Shown piece by piece: positions 12,823 through 22,972 of a DNA stretch of 64,000 nt. Made by a program: the position numbers and the translations under genes. Every line of letters starts with the position of its first letter. The first letter of the stretch is position 1. Under the pieces are notes generated by a model. The model was not told the origin of the DNA. It did not search any database and worked only from the letters and a program-made list of their open reading frames with translations. This DNA comes from Tragulus kanchil. Lineage: Eukaryota; Chordata; Mammalia; Artiodactyla; Tragulidae. The DNA lies in NCBI GenBank assembly GCA_022376925.1, contig JAIOJX010000031.1, forward strand, positions 134,744,854-134,808,853. Direction: 5' to 3'.

Positions 12823-15088
12823 TCATCTATATATTGAACAACCTTCTCATGACACAGCCTAAGTCATGATGTGCAGCTGTGACAACTCAGAAACCATTTC
12901 CAGGAGGAGTGGCTGAATAAACATGAATAAATTCATGTACATAAATCTGTGATTTTGCTTTTATTTCTTGAAAATTGGTGATAATTGTCTTCAAGCCTTT
13001 AAAAATAAATAAGTAATGTTAGATGGCTTGTAGTAGTTTTTTGTTTTGTTTTGTGGAGTTTTAATTAATTTATTTATTTATTTTTGGCACACCACGGTCC
13101 TTATGGGATCTTAGTTTCCCAATGGAACCCAGACCCAGAGTAGTGAAAGTGCTGAGTTCTATGGACTGATAAGGTAATTCTCAGAAATAGTGCATTTTTA
13201 CATGATATTAATGACTCAAATGTGACATTTTATAGAAAGATATATTAATATTCTAATATGTTTATTATGATTTTTTTCCATTATATATTGTATGCCTTTC
13301 TTTTCAATTTGCTCTCACCAATATTGTTTATGAACATAATTAAATAAATTCACAATTTATTTAATGTATATTTTGGAAGCAATGAACTGGATACTTAAGG
13401 GCACTGCACAGGTAGGGAGTTCCTCTATATAATGGCTGTTAATAGAAAATGGAGAATATTTCATTTGTTCATATTTAAATTCGGCTTATAGCAGCTAGTC
13501 TTTTAGAATTTTTATGTCGCTTCTTTGGTACATAATTTCATAGGAGGTATTTCAAAGAATGATTCATTTTGTAAGAAATTTTTATCACATTCACTATTTT
13601 CTCTGTTACATTTGTTGCCCAATTTGAAACTGCTGCTCAAATTGTGATTATTCATTGAATAAGTTAGTTTTGGATTACTTATTGTTGTAAGGTATTCTGT
13701 TGACGTGGACCACCACTGGTGAATTCCTGGGGAATTACTGGGCCCCTGGATATGAGGAAATGAGTGATGACATGGATAGCTCAGATAGTCCTCGAACCCC
13801 AGATAAGTTTTTTAGACCTAAAATTCACCCTTTAGAAAGTGAGATAAGTTCAGAAGGAGAAGAGGAGTGGGTAAATATGATGTTACCTAAAGGAGGAACA
13901 TATATTCCATCTAAAAGGCAAGAATATTGTGTCTTCACCATCCCTCCACTTTCCATATTGCTTATACTGTAAAATAGCTCATCTATATATTGAACAACCT
14001 TCTCATGACACAGCCTAAGTCATGATGTGCAGCTGTGACAACTCAGAAACCATTTCCAGGAGGAGTGGCTGAATAAACATGAATAAATTCATGTACATAA
14101 ATCTGTGATTTTGCTTTTATTTCTTGAAAATTGGTGATAATTGTCTTCAAGCCTTTAAAAATAAATAAGTAATGTTAGATGGCTTGTAGTAGTTTTTTGT
14201 TTTGTTTTGTGGAGTTTTAATTAATTTATTTATTTATTTTTGGCACACCACGGTCCTTATGGGATCTTAGTTTCCCAATGGAACCCAGACCCAGAGTAGT
14301 GAAAGTGCTGAGTTCTATGGACTGATAAGGTAATTCTCAGAAATAGTGCATTTTTACATGATATTAATGACTCAAATGTGACATTTTATAGAAAGATATA
14401 TTAATATTCTAATATGTTTATTATGATTTTTTTCCATTATATATTGTATGCCTTTCTTTTCAATTTGCTCTCACCAATATTGTTTATGAACATAATTAAA
14501 TAAATTCACAATTTATTTAATGTATATTTTGGAAGCAATGAACTGGATACTTAAGGGCACTGCACAGGTAGGGAGTTCCTCTATATAATGGCTGTTAATA
14601 GAAAATGGAGAATATTTCATTTGTTCATATTTAAATTCGGCTTATAGCAGCTAGTCTTTTAGAATTTTTATGTCGCTTCTTTGGTACATAATTTCATAGG
14701 AGGTATTTCAAAGAATGATTCATTTTGTAAGAAATTTTTATCACATTCACTATTTTCTCTGTTACATTTGTTGCCCAATTTGAAACTGCTGCTCAAATTG
14801 TGATTATTCATTGAATAAGTTAGTTTTGGATTACTTATTGTTGTAAGGTATTCTGTTGACGTGGACCACCACTGGTGAATTCCTGGGGAATTACTGGGCC
14901 CCTGGATATGAGGAAATGAGTGATGACATGGATAGCTCAGATAGTCCTCGAACCCCAGATAAGTTTTTTAGACCTAAAATTCACCCTTTAGAAAGTGAGA
15001 TAAGTTCAGAAGGAGAAGAGGAGTGGGTAAATATGATGTTACCTAAAGGAGGAACATATATTCCATCTAAAAGGCAAGAATATTGTGT
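12776..15088. repeat. Tandem duplication D5 (12776-13932 / 13933-15088)
   Basis: Direct repeat, shift 1156, spanning the host/foamy LTR junction. The first 235 bp of the LTR therefore appear once as a stub (13698-13932) and once leading into the full element. Confidence 0.9.
13698..13932 (+). mobile_element. Stub copy of foamy-like LTR start
   Basis: Same sequence as 14854-15088, then an abrupt jump back to host sequence that lies upstream. Best read as the end of an assembly contig, not a second insertion. Confidence 0.75.
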
Positions 15089-15101
15089 CCAAAAGAAGTA
15101 A
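14856..15101 (+). pseudogene. Open frame in LTR U3, possible 3' end of a foamy accessory gene
   Basis: A frame of about 80 codons is open from the first bases of the LTR to a TAA at 15099-15101; the in-frame stop just upstream lies in host DNA. The product is acidic (for example EEMSDDMDSSDSP) and ends in KK. In foamy viruses the tas/bet accessory frames run into the 3' LTR U3, so a U3-embedded frame is expected in any LTR copy. I cannot align it with a known Tas or Bet, so this is inference from position and composition. Here it has no upstream exon and no promoter, and is not expected to be expressed. Confidence 0.45.
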
Positions 15102-16719
15102 GAGAAATTTTGAATCAGTGAAAGAAAGTTCCTCTAGCAAGGTAGAAAGTGAAACTTCATCTGAGTCACAGCCCCCCGTAAGAGTAAGTGAGGGAAGCAT
15201 GAGAAGTAAAGAAGGAATTTTTTAAAACAATGTGTCATTATTCTTAGGTATAGGGCAGCTCGAGTTAGAATAAATAGCCTGCCCTGGTCTAGCACAGGTG
15301 TTAAAGTCCCATGGTTCAGATTTTTCTTTAATCATGAGTTTGAATGATCTAAAGGGAAGAAAGTGTTTGATTTTAAGGATTTGATTTGAATTTGTTTTAA
15401 TCAAGTGAAATAAAGTTAATTTTATGCAATGCTTGAATGAATATAAAGCTGAAATAGAGAAGTGATGAGTTAATGATTTATTAAGTGAATCAGTATGTTT
15501 AGAGGGAAAGGTTAAATAAACTAAGTGGTTGGAAACAATTAAAAATCAAATAATTAGAAACAAAGAAGTTAGAAAGAAATTAAAAAGAAAGGAAAAATCT
15601 ATTATAAAAAAAGTGATGACTAGATTGTGAGGGAGCTTGCTCATGTGGCTTGAACATGAGAGGCTCTCCAGCTCTGGGGTAAGAATATTGTATTTTTGTT
15701 GATTGAGTTCTGAACTTTTAAACCTTATTGTTATGTTTTGACTATGATTATTGATGCACAGCTATGTTGTATTAAGTTGATTATCAAGACATATAAATGT
15801 TGATTTACTGTCTTGCAATAAATCTGATCTTGATTTGAACTCCACGCCTTCTTACTGTTGACGTTCTAGTCTCAAATTAGAGGGAACTACAGAGTATAGG
15901 TTGAAGTTTTCTGATAATAGTACCAGGGAAATTGAGTGTTTCCTCAATTCTATTAATTAGAAATAAGTAACTATACTCTGCCTGCAGCAGTTGGTGCCCA
16001 ACGTGGGCTCGACAATCAAGATCTGTGAAAAATTTTAGTTTTTTCCTGCGAATTTGAAAGTATGAACATGAAAGAAAGTTCCCCCCTAGCCTAAAATTCA
16101 CCCTTTAGAAAGTGAGATAAGTTCAGAAGGAGAAGAGGAGTGGGTAAATATGATGTTACCTAAAGGAGGAACATATATTCCATCTAAAAGGCAAGAATAT
16201 TGTGTCCAAAAGAAGTAAGAGAAATTTTGAATCAGTGAAAGAAAGTTCCTCTAGCAAGGTAGAAAGTGAAACTTCATCTGAGTCACAGCCCCCCGTAAGA
16301 GTAAGTGAGGGAAGCATGAGAAGTAAAGAAGGAATTTTTTAAAACAATGTGTCATTATTCTTAGGTATAGGGCAGCTCGAGTTAGAATAAATAGCCTGCC
16401 CTGGTCTAGCACAGGTGTTAAAGTCCCATGGTTCAGATTTTTCTTTAATCATGAGTTTGAATGATCTAAAGGGAAGAAAGTGTTTGATTTTAAGGATTTG
16501 ATTTGAATTTGTTTTAATCAAGTGAAATAAAGTTAATTTTATGCAATGCTTGAATGAATATAAAGCTGAAATAGAGAAGTGATGAGTTAATGATTTATTA
16601 AGTGAATCAGTATGTTTAGAGGGAAAGGTTAAATAAACTAAGTGGTTGGAAACAATTAAAAATCAAATAATTAGAAACAAAGAAGTTAGAAAGAAATTAA
16701 AAAGAAAGGAAAAATCTAT

Positions 16720-16726
16720 TATAAAA
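16720..16726 (+). promoter_or_regulatory. LTR TATA box
   Basis: TATAAAA about 210 bp before the LTR poly(A) signal; the equivalent in the duplicated LTR copy is at 15603-15609. Transcription would start about 25 bp downstream. Confidence 0.65.
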
Positions 16727-16931
16727 AGTGATGACTAGATTGTGAGGGAGCTTGCTCATGTGGCTTGAACATGAGAGGCTCTCCAGCTCTGGGGTAAGAA
16801 TATTGTATTTTTGTTGATTGAGTTCTGAACTTTTAAACCTTATTGTTATGTTTTGACTATGATTATTGATGCACAGCTATGTTGTATTAAGTTGATTATC
16901 AAGACATATAAATGTTGATTTACTGTCTTGC

Positions 16932-16937
16932 AATAAA
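16932..16937 (+). terminator. LTR polyadenylation signal AATAAA
   Basis: Single AATAAA between the TATA box and the LTR end, the expected place for retroviral R/U5. Confidence 0.65.
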
Positions 16938-17106
16938 TCTGATCTTGATTTGAACTCCACGCCTTCTTACTGTTGACGTTCTAGTCTCAAATTAGAGGGA
17001 ACTACAGAGTATAGGTTGAAGTTTTCTGATAATAGTACCAGGGAAATTGAGTGTTTCCTCAATTCTATTAATTAGAAATAAGTAACTATACTCTGCCTGC
17101 AGCAGT

Positions 17107-17123
17107 TGGTGCCCAACGTGGGG
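17107..17123 (+). other. Primer-binding site, lysine tRNA (Lys1,2) type
   Basis: TGGTGCCCAACGTGGGG follows the LTR end by two bases. It differs by one base from the Lys1,2 complement (TGGCGCCCAACGTGGGG) used by foamy viruses and several other retroviruses. A second copy at 15992-16007 has lost one G. Confidence 0.9.
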
Positions 17124-17478
17124 CTCGACAATCAAGATCTGTGATTTATAATAATCCCTGGTGTTGAGTTTGTTTATTCCCTAGGGACCTTGCGGTATTG
17201 CCGAAGATATGGCTCATAACTTAAATGTGATAGCATTAAATGGGTTATATCAGCAAAATGATATCCAGAACCAGCCAGGTCATACAGATAGAATATCTTT
17301 AAGAATTACTGCTGGACCATGGGGGGTTGGAGATAGATGGAATTGTGTTGAGATTCGTTTGCAGGATGCCCAGGGACAGCCATTGCCACCATCTGAGTGG
17401 ATACTGATACAGGGCCCTGCAGATCCTATCCATGATTTCTTAATAACTGGAACTTTAAATCAATTGCAAGTAGCTTTT

Positions 17479-18047
17479 TGTCCCGGCCCGCGGGATTCGT
17501 CAACGCAGACCTAAAGAGGGGGGCGTGGGAATTAAGTGGACAAGGGACACGAGAAATGGAGACAAGACAGGAGTCTGATCAAGTCTCATTTTATTGCTGA
17601 AAGGGAGCGGTATTTATGCTATACAGAAAGAGGAAGGAAAGAGGAAGGAGTCAAACACAGCCAATCATATAAAAGGTCAATTGTGCACACGGTTACATCA
17701 TAGCAAGAGTCTATGAGAAGCATGCACTGATCACCAGTGCAGAAACTTCACTCAGCCAATCATGGCAATGAGCACACGTCTCAAGCCGCGCCTCCCTACG
17801 TCCACCAGGCGCCATCTTTGGGAACTTGTGGCAATGTTCTTAAACTGGAGGCCGTAAAGCGTGGCCAAGGCTCTCATGGCCCCAGACAGGACGACAACAT
17901 TCCCACGCTGGAGGCTCCGCCAAGTGCCATCCCAAGCGGCGTATTGCAACATTCATGCATGGGAGGCTTAGGATGCCAAGCGGCATATTGCAACATTCAT
18001 GCGTGGGAGGCTTAGGATGTGGCCGGGCCGACCCGCGGTCCCGGACA
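17479..18047 (-). mobile_element. Solo LTR of a class II (IAP/betaretrovirus-like) ERV
   Basis: A 569-bp unit with inverted ends (TGTCCCGGCCCGCGGG ... CCGCGGTCCCGGACA). It is flanked by a perfect 6-bp duplication GCTTTT at 17473-17478 and 18048-18053; six bases is typical of class II elements, whereas foamy and gamma types usually make four. It is antisense to gag: AATAAA on the minus strand at 17590-17595 and a TATA-like 'gcataaatacc' near 17611. Its U3 has a 44-bp tandem repeat at 17932-17975 and 17976-18019. No internal viral genes remain, so it is an LTR-LTR recombination product. Confidence 0.9.
17932..18019 (-). repeat. 44-bp tandem repeat in solo LTR U3
   Basis: Two 44-bp units differing at two positions, with a more diverged partial third unit just upstream (from about 17893). 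U3 direct repeats commonly act as enhancers; function here is inferred. Confidence 0.8.
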
Positions 18048-19245
18048 GCTTTTGATTTGTTAGACTGTGCTCTAGGACCTGAAAGGCATGGGCCATTGCA
18101 TGAGGGACACATACAACCCGGAGATGGGTTTACTAATGGATTTCAGCCTATTACTGATCAAGAGTTAATGGCTATAAATAATTTAGCCAGCACAAGGAAT
18201 GAAGTTAGAATTTTAAGAGAAGTCCTTTTGAGAATGAGAGTGGAGATGCCACTGCCAGGAGCTAATATACTACCACCATTAGCACAACCTGTTGGGACAA
18301 TTCCTATAAATCATGTTAGAGCTGTTATTGGAAATACGCCTAATAATCCTGAAGATATAGCCCTTTGGCTAGGCAGAGCTATTTCTGCCATCGAAGGAGT
18401 CTTTCCTATACCTGATGAACCTACTCACGTTAGAGTTATAAATGCCTTGTTAGCAGGCCTAGCAGGAATGGATTTAAGGCAAGGACAAGCCCCTACTTGG
18501 GATGCAGCAATTGCCTTGATTTATCAGCGAACTCATGGAGCAGCAGCTGCACATACCCTAGCAGAGACTCTTGCATCCATCTATCGTTCTGATGGAATAT
18601 TGGTGGCATTCAATATGGGAATGATGCTCTCTGACAGAGACTTTACCCTTGTCTGGGATATAGTTCGTGGTCTTTTGCCAGGACAAGCCTTGGTTACCAA
18701 TGCTCAGCAGCAACTGAATGCCTACCCTGATGATCAAGCTAAGGCACAAGCCTTTCCCCAGATAATTTTGGGACTTTATCAAGTATTAGGGCTAAGCATG
18801 CATGGTCAGTCTATTCATCCTTCTGCAGCACGGACTCAGGCAAATCACCAGCCACTGGTGCCAGCTCAATCATCCCAAAAGCCACCAGTAGAAAGAAGCC
18901 AGAGAAAACACAATTCTGGACGCCAGCAGGTTCAGCCACCATTGGGAAGGCAACAAGCAACTGATAACTCTCAGAGTCTACTTCAGACCAGCAAAACTCC
19001 TCTAGGCCTCCTCAAAATGAAAGTAGAAGAAATCAACAAGGAGAATGAACACCCAGGTATAATTTTCGACCTGATCCGCAGCAGTCAGAAAGGTTTGGGC
19101 AAGGGCAGAGAAGCCCCAAATCCTGGTCAACAAGAACAGAACCCCCATCCTGAACAAGGGCGAGGGCCATGTCCTAATAACCAGGGGAATAGGAATGATC
19201 AAGCCCGAACTGTAAATGCTGTGGTAGTTAATTCACCTCCGAAAA

Positions 19246-20178
19246 ATGATGCAACATCCAACACTGCCTCACCTGCAACTCCTGCAAGTAGAGGCTAAAG
19301 GAACTGTTTTAAGAGGATTTGGGGACTTACAAGCTGAGATTATTTCCCTGCCCCAAAGCTTTTGACAAGAAGAAACATCAAATGGAAATGCACAAATTAA
19401 GACAGTTATAGGAGAAGAAATATGGCCTACATAGTATTTGACTTTTAAAATAAATGGCAGGAGAGTCCAAACTGAGGTAATCTCTACATCTTTTGACTAT
19501 GCCATTATTACTCCACATGATGTCCTGTGGTTAATTGTGAAACCATTACAATTAACTATCAAATTAGATTTCGAAGAGACCAAGAAGACTCTGTTAGATA
19601 AAGCAGATCTTACCTCCAGCCAGAAGCAAACAATTAAATTGCTCCTTGAAGAATTTAATGATATTTGGCAAGAATGGGAAAATCAAGTAGGGCATAGGAG
19701 GATTAGGCCTCACCATATAGCCACTGGCACTATGGCTCCCCGGCCTCAGAAACAATATAATGTAAATCCAAAGGATAAACCTGATATACAAATAGTTATT
19801 AATGATTTGTTAAAACAAGGGGTGCTATTTCAAAAGGAGAGCAGTATGAATATTCCAATATATCCTGTTCCTAAGAGTAATGGGAGATGGAGAATGGCAT
19901 TGGATTATAGAGAAATTAATAAGGTTACTCCTTTAATAACAACTCAAAATCAGCATTCTGCTGGGATATTGTCATCTTTATATAGAGGTAAATATAAATC
20001 TACTATAGATTTAGCAAATGGATTTTGGGCTCATCCTATTACTAGAGAAAGTTATTGGTTAACTGCTTTTACATGGTCAGGAAAGCAATATTGCTGGACA
20101 GTTTTACCCCAAGGATTTTTAAACAGCCCTGCACTGTTTACCGGTGATGTGGTAGATTTGTTCAAAGAAAAACAGTGA
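19246..20178 (+). pseudogene. pol: Foamy virus-like pol, protease and partial RT (copy A)
   Basis: Pol starts at its own ATG (19246 or 19249), overlapping the end of gag in another frame, a foamy trait: other retroviruses make Gag-Pol fusions. The aspartic protease region keeps the catalytic Asp (19324-19326) but reads DLQA where the family has DSGA, and has stops at 19363-19365 and 19432-19434. From 19435 the frame is open through RT fingers and palm (MALDYREINK, LPQGFLNSPALF) to TGA at 20176-20178. The text then jumps to the end of integrase in a different phase. The Y-x-D-D loop, RNase H, the integrase zinc-binding domain and the integrase catalytic core are absent. Confidence 0.9.
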
Positions 20179-20386
20179 GATTAAAAGGCTTTTGACTAAA
20201 CTTTTGGTGGGAAGGCCTATGAAGTTTTTTGGTTTACACATTCCTAGAGAAGGGCCCCAAATCCTGGTCAACAAGAACAGAACCCCCATCCTGAACAAGG
20301 GCGAGGGCCATGTCCTAATAACCAGGGGAATAGGAATGATCAAGCCCGAACTGTAAATGCTGTGGTAGTTAATTCACCTCCGAAAA

Positions 20387-21319
20387 ATGATGCAACATCC
20401 AACACTGCCTCACCTGCAACTCCTGCAAGTAGAGGCTAAAGGAACTGTTTTAAGAGGATTTGGGGACTTACAAGCTGAGATTATTTCCCTGCCCCAAAGC
20501 TTTTGACAAGAAGAAACATCAAATGGAAATGCACAAATTAAGACAGTTATAGGAGAAGAAATATGGCCTACATAGTATTTGACTTTTAAAATAAATGGCA
20601 GGAGAGTCCAAACTGAGGTAATCTCTACATCTTTTGACTATGCCATTATTACTCCACATGATGTCCTGTGGTTAATTGTGAAACCATTACAATTAACTAT
20701 CAAATTAGATTTCGAAGAGACCAAGAAGACTCTGTTAGATAAAGCAGATCTTACCTCCAGCCAGAAGCAAACAATTAAATTGCTCCTTGAAGAATTTAAT
20801 GATATTTGGCAAGAATGGGAAAATCAAGTAGGGCATAGGAGGATTAGGCCTCACCATATAGCCACTGGCACTATGGCTCCCCGGCCTCAGAAACAATATA
20901 ATGTAAATCCAAAGGATAAACCTGATATACAAATAGTTATTAATGATTTGTTAAAACAAGGGGTGCTATTTCAAAAGGAGAGCAGTATGAATATTCCAAT
21001 ATATCCTGTTCCTAAGAGTAATGGGAGATGGAGAATGGCATTGGATTATAGAGAAATTAATAAGGTTACTCCTTTAATAACAACTCAAAATCAGCATTCT
21101 GCTGGGATATTGTCATCTTTATATAGAGGTAAATATAAATCTACTATAGATTTAGCAAATGGATTTTGGGCTCATCCTATTACTAGAGAAAGTTATTGGT
21201 TAACTGCTTTTACATGGTCAGGAAAGCAATATTGCTGGACAGTTTTACCCCAAGGATTTTTAAACAGCCCTGCACTGTTTACCGGTGATGTGGTAGATTT
21301 GTTCAAAGAAAAACAGTGA
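20387..21319 (+). pseudogene. pol: pol protease and partial RT (copy B)
   Basis: Repeats copy A by duplication D7, with the same stops, the same DLQA site and the same deletion junction after the phrase LFKEK. Because the junction is shared it is not independent evidence for the deletion; read support is needed to tell a real deletion from a contig misjoin. Confidence 0.8.
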
Positions 21320-21320
21320 G

Positions 21321-21851
21321 ATTAAAAGGCTTTTGACTAAACTTTTGGTGGGAAGGCCTATGAAGTGGTACAGCCTTATTCCTGACATACAATTTGCTTT
21401 AAATAACACACCCTCAACTGTCACTAAATATACTCCACATCAATTGATGTTTGGAATAGATTGTAATCAGCCCTTTGCCAATCAAGATACTTTTGATTGG
21501 ACACGTGAAGAACAGTTAGCCTTGCTTACTGAGATTCGTCAATCCTTAATGCTTCCAGTTTCTCAATCATCTTCCTCAGGTTGGATACCTACAGCTGGCC
21601 AGCTGGTCCAGGAGAAGGTATATAGGCCCTCCCAACTTCACCCTAAGTGGAGAAAGCCAACACCAATTGTTGCTGTACTGAACAATCATACTGTTCAAAT
21701 TGTGGACCACCTGGGCCAACCTAAAACTGTAAATGCTGATAATCTCAAACTTACTCCACATCAAAATGGCAAAATCCATGACTGTGCAGGAATGGTTGGA
21801 GTGGAAACAGAAGCAGACACTCCACACTCTATGACAACAGAAAGAACCTGA
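21321..21851 (+). pseudogene. pol: Integrase C-terminal part of foamy-like pol (copy B)
   Basis: After the internal deletion the frame reads the end of the integrase core and its C-terminal domain ([36 protein letters not shown], then a Trp/Lys-rich C-terminal domain) to a stop at 21849-21851. This text is closely foamy-like. The DDE catalytic residues are not present. The frame overlaps the start of env by about 85 bp. Confidence 0.85.
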
Positions 21852-22098
21852 GATAGAAGTCATAGAACTTGAAGATTTGACATCAGTGGTTGCTCCTGGG
21901 GAAACATCACAGAAGACTTCAAAGCAAATCTCTTCCTTAATGAAGATGAGACATTGGTTTCATATGATTTGCACTACTTCACCAAACATTTTGTGTTGGA
22001 TTTTTCTTGTTATTTTGGTCTTGCTTTTTATAATTTTGGCTATTGTGATTGTTTTACTCAGGTTACAATGGAAATCTGTAATTGAGACACCAGGTCCA
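21766..22098 (+). pseudogene. env: Env leader, copy B
   Basis: ATG at 21766 lies inside the end of pol. It carries the WLEW motif at codons 10-13. A TGA at 21832-21834 (a CGA to TGA change relative to copy C) ends it after 22 codons; the frame reopens and reads the same hydrophobic leader segment. From 22099 the sequence differs from copy C and runs into about 50 bp of unmatched sequence. Confidence 0.8.
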
Positions 22099-22155
22099 TT
22101 ATTGGCTACTTATTAAAACAGGTCTTTATATAACCTTTGAGGTAAGGGATGGAGA

Positions 22156-22440
22156 ATGGCATTGGATTATAGAGAAATTAATAAGGTTACTCCTTTAATA
22201 ACAACTCAAAATCAGCATTCTGCTGGGATATTGTCATCTTTATATAGAGGTAAATATAAATCTACTATAGATTTAGCAAATGGATTTTGGGCTCATCCTA
22301 TTACTAGAGAAAGTTATTGGTTAACTGCTTTTACATGGTCAGGAAAGCAATATTGCTGGACAGTTTTACCCCAAGGATTTTTAAACAGCCCTGCACTGTT
22401 TACCGGTGATGTGGTAGATTTGTTCAAAGAAAAACAGTGA
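22156..22440 (+). pseudogene. pol: Partial RT of foamy-like pol (copy C)
   Basis: Third appearance of the RT segment, beginning at the D8 boundary, with the same end and deletion junction as copies A and B. Most likely an assembly repeat. Confidence 0.8.
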
Positions 22441-22441
22441 G

Positions 22442-22972
22442 ATTAAAAGGCTTTTGACTAAACTTTTGGTGGGAAGGCCTATGAAGTGGTACAGCCTTAT
22501 TCCTGACATACAATTTGCTTTAAATAACACACCCTCAACTGTCACTAAATATACTCCACATCAATTGATGTTTGGAATAGATTGTAATCAGCCCTTTGCC
22601 AATCAAGATACTTTTGATTGGACACGTGAAGAACAGTTAGCCTTGCTTACTGAGATTCGTCAATCCTTAATGCTTCCAGTTTCTCAATCATCTTCCTCAG
22701 GTTGGATATCTACAGTTGGCCAACTGGTCCAGGAGAGGGTATATAGGCCCTCCCAACTATGCCCTAAGTGGAGAAAACCAACACCAATTGTTGCTGTACT
22801 GAACAATTGTACTGTTCAAATTGTGGACCACCTGGACCAACCTAAAACTGTAAGTGTTGATAATCTCAAACTTACTCCACATCAAAATGGCAAAATCCAT
22901 GACTGCGCAGGAATGGTTGGAGTGGAAACAAAAGCAGACACTCCACACTCTACGACAACAGAAAGAAACTGA
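22442..22972 (+). pseudogene. pol: Integrase C-terminal part of foamy-like pol (copy C)
   Basis: Same span as copy B, but with several amino-acid changes after the QSSSSGWI stretch (for example [11 protein letters not shown] versus [11 protein letters not shown]). It leads into the long env segment, so it is the copy physically linked to env in this assembly. It overlaps the env start at 22887. Confidence 0.85.

Larger units (their letters stand above)
7943..13690 (+). other. Module A intron, paralogous to 41254-52140
   Basis: No coding exon. Blocks align by eye with module B (for example 8590-8720 with 45440-45560, and 13640-13680 with 52090-52120). It carries SINEs at 8957-9195 and its duplicate, a fragment near 13070-13135, and duplications D3 to D5. 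A KRAB-B exon was looked for and not found. Confidence 0.65.
14854..17104 (+). mobile_element. 5' LTR of the foamy-like provirus
   Basis: Starts TGTTGAC at the point where similarity to module B host DNA ends, and ends ...CAGCA two bases before the primer-binding site, the usual foamy spacing. It contains TATAAAA at 16720-16726 and AATAAA at 16932-16937, giving a plausible R of about 0.2 kb and a U5 of about 150 bp. The apparent 2.25 kb length is inflated by duplication D6 (shift 1117); the real length would be about 1.13 kb, in the foamy range. The start is uncertain by about 12 bp, and no 3' LTR is available for comparison. Confidence 0.8.
14973..17144. repeat. Tandem duplication D6 (14973-16028 / 16090-17144)
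   Basis: Direct repeat inside the LTR, shift 1117. Copy 1 has a run of three G in the primer-binding site where copy 2 has four. The 61 bp between the copies (16029-16089) occur nowhere else in the window and may be leader sequence from another proviral copy. Confidence 0.85.
17209..19298 (+). pseudogene. gag: Foamy virus-like gag, split by a solo LTR
   Basis: Gag is the structural capsid protein. ATG at 17209 opens 90 codons with the foamy N-terminal pattern (ITAGPWGVGDRWN, LQDAQGQPLP). A solo LTR at 17479-18047 then interrupts it, and the frame resumes in the same phase at 18054 for 414 codons to TAA at 19296-19298. The second part shows a coiled-coil-like stretch (NEVRILREVLLRMRVEM), the YQVLGL form of the conserved foamy YxxLGL assembly motif, a Gln/Pro/Gly-rich C-terminal region with scattered GR pairs, and RTVNAVVV, resembling the foamy Gag C-terminal (p3) processing site. 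There is no Cys-His zinc knuckle, as usual for foamy Gag. Combined length of about 504 residues is close to the smallest foamy Gags. No break other than the LTR is visible. Confidence 0.9.
19113..21366. repeat. Tandem duplication D7 (19113-20225 / 20254-21366)
   Basis: Direct repeat, shift 1141, covering the end of gag, protease, partial RT and the pol deletion junction. Copies look identical, including both protease stops. The 28 bp between copies match neither side. Confidence 0.9.

Noticed and set aside
17737..18112. Frames of 66-92 codons on both strands in the solo LTR
   Set aside because: They cover non-coding U3 tandem repeats of the class II LTR.
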